A stretch of 7,079 nucleotides of DNA from NCBI GenBank assembly GCA_016844425.1, contig JAERML010000065.1, positions 1 through 7,079 of the forward strand. Reading direction: 5' to 3'. The position numbers were made by a program, and so were the translations under genes. Origin of the DNA: Bacteroidota bacterium. Its GTDB lineage: Bacteria > Bacteroidota > UBA10030 > UBA6906. The notes beneath the pieces were generated by a model. The model ran no database searches. It saw only the letters and a list, made by a program, of their open reading frames with translations, and was not told where the DNA came from. Positions 5,866 through 7,079 of this stretch are shown here, piece by piece. Each line of letters starts with the position of its first letter. The first letter of the stretch is position 1.

Positions 5866-7079
5866 ATGGCAATCGAGAGAATGCATTCGATAAGAGATTT
5901 CAAAACCCTTCAACAGCGGTTGATGGCCGAGAGCGACCCCCATGTACCGGTAATTGTGATTCCGGCAGGAACGTGCGGACAAGCCAGCGGCGCGAATGAC
6001 CTGATCCGGATCGCGAAGAGGGATATACTGAGTCGAGGACTGTCGGAAAAAGTCCGGTTACGGGTTACCGGCTGCCACGGTTACTGCCAAATGGAACCAT
6101 CGATTCTTATCAAGCCGCGGGGGACGTTCTACCCGCGCGTAAACGTGAGCCAAATGTCCGAGATTGTCGATGCTGTGACCAGCGGGAAAGTGCTGGACCA
6201 TCTGCTTTTCCGTGATCCAGAGACCGGAGCTCACATTGAGAAACAGTGCGACGTTCCGTTTTTCAAGAGACAAACGCGGTCGATCCTCGCACAGAATGAG
6301 TGCGTCGACCCCATTCGAATCTCCAACTACATCGAGTCAGGTGGTTACGGTGCTCTCATCAAAGCTCTTGAGCAGGCTGACCCCGTCTGGGCAATTGAAG
6401 AAGTGAAGAATTCCGGACTGCGTGGCCGCGGCGGGGCCGGATTTCCGACAGGCCTGAAATGGGAATTGCTGTCCAAGCAGAACGGTACTCGTGGCAAATT
6501 CCTCGTCTGCAACGCGGATGAAGGGGATCCCGGCGCCTATATGGACCGGAGCGTTCTGGAAGGCAATCCTCATAGCGTCATCGAGGGTATGCTCATCGGC
6601 GCATTCGCCACCGGAGCGACTCAAGGCATTTTCTATGTGAGGAATGAATACCCTCTGGCGATCAAGCATCTTCTGATCGCTTTGCGCCAGGCTCTCGAGC
6701 TTGGACTGCTTGGTCAGAACATCCTTGGTACTGGACTCTCATTCGACGTTGAGCTTGTCAAAGGCGCGGGTGCGTTCGTGTGCGGTGAGGAGACAGCCCT
6801 GATCCGTTCGATCGAGGGAAAAGTCGGTGAGCCACGCCAACGGCCTCCCTTTCCGGTACAAAAAGGAATTGAAGGAAAACCCACCGCAATCAACAACGTC
6901 GAAACCTGGGCGAATATCCCCATCGTCCTGAGGATTGGTGGCGAGGAGTTTGCGAAGATTGGCACACGAAAGAACTCCGGAACCAAGATATTCAGTCTGG
7001 TTGGAAAGGTAAAGAACACTGGACTTGTCGAAGTGCCGATGGGCGTGACCATCAACACTATCGTGCACACTGTTGGTAG
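5866..7079 (+). CDS. hydB: NuoF/HydB-type NADH- and FMN-binding subunit, 3' end outside the window
   Basis: The frame stays open for 404 residues to the window end; the final TAG letters are out of frame. Residues about 26-110 form a thioredoxin-like ferredoxin domain with Cys37 (GTCGQASGA), Cys70 and Cys74 (TGCHGYCQMEP). A linker follows with QNEC (143-146) and YIESGGYGAL, as in Thermotoga HydB. The NuoF core has the FMN motif GLRGRGGAGFPTGLKW (184-199), the nucleotide-binding stretch CNADEGDPGAYMDRSVLE (215-232), GAGAFVCGEETAL (300-312) and the KPTAINNVETWANIP segment. The [4Fe-4S] CxxCxxC motif and any extra C-terminal ferredoxins fall outside. The protein would oxidise or reduce NAD(H) on FMN and pass electrons to iron-sulfur clusters. 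The domain order and partner gene fit HydB of HydABC hydrogenases; HoxF- or FdsB-type subunits are alternatives. The catalytic subunit is expected downstream but not seen. Confidence 0.93.
   Translation, partial: MAIERMHSIRDFKTLQQRLMAESDPHVPVIVIPAGTCGQASGANDLIRIAKRDILSRGLSEKVRLRVTGCHGYCQMEPSILIKPRGTFYPRVNVSQMSEIVDAVTSGKVLDHLLFRDPETGAHIEKQCDVPFFKRQTRSILAQNECVDPIRISNYIESGGYGALIKALEQADPVWAIEEVKNSGLRGRGGAGFPTGLKWELLSKQNGTRGKFLVCNADEGDPGAYMDRSVLEGNPHSVIEGMLIGAFATGATQGIFYVRNEYPLAIKHLLIALRQALELGLLGQNILGTGLSFDVELVKGAGAFVCGEETALIRSIEGKVGEPRQRPPFPVQKGIEGKPTAINNVETWANIPIVLRIGGEEFAKIGTRKNSGTKIFSLVGKVKNTGLVEVPMGVTINTIVHTVG

Noticed and set aside
7077..7079. Terminal TAG as the stop of the HydB-type gene
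   Set aside because: In the gene's frame the last codon is GGT (7075-7077) followed by an incomplete codon, and the C-terminal NuoF iron-sulfur motif has not yet appeared, so the gene continues beyond the window.

Overview
The window looks like a bacterial chromosome segment of moderate GC content. It probably comes from an anaerobic or facultatively anaerobic bacterium with an NAD-linked hydrogenase-type complex and sigma-54 regulation. Nothing in it fixes the taxon. Shine-Dalgarno motifs are present at several genes, and the secreted CBM20-esterase together with the NtrC/HydCB genes would fit uncultured FCB-group or deltaproteobacterial-like lineages, but that is inference only.

Layout. 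(1) Positions 1-773, minus strand: 5' part of a secreted esterase with an N-terminal starch-binding-like (CBM20) domain, cut by the window start. (2) About 790-1231: divergent intergenic region. (3) 1232-2968 and 2952-4301, plus strand: a soluble GAF-GAF histidine kinase and an NtrC-type sigma-54 activator that overlap by 17 bases, a cognate two-component pair. (4) 4302-4622: non-coding control region with several dyads, a TTTCAC-AA-GTGAAA palindrome and, directly beside it, a convincing -24/-12 sigma-54 promoter at 4564-4579. (5) 4623-4919: a 98-residue protein with two tandem four-cysteine motifs. (6) 4973-5827: a NuoE/HydC-type [2Fe-2S] subunit with an unusual cysteine-rich C-terminal extension. 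(7) 5866-7079: a NuoF/HydB-type NADH/FMN subunit with an N-terminal thioredoxin-like ferredoxin domain, cut by the window end.

How it fits together (inference). The kinase senses a cytoplasmic signal through its GAF domains and phosphorylates the NtrC-type regulator. The regulator then activates sigma-54 RNA polymerase at the promoter in front of the cysteine-repeat gene, switching on an operon for an NAD(H)-coupled oxidoreductase. This is most likely an electron-bifurcating [FeFe]-hydrogenase of the HydABC type, whose catalytic subunit would lie beyond the right edge. The points most worth a second look are the sigma-54 control region, the unassigned double-Cys4 protein, the zinc-ribbon-like tail on the HydC-type subunit, and a substitution in the kinase H-box predicted to affect phosphatase activity.
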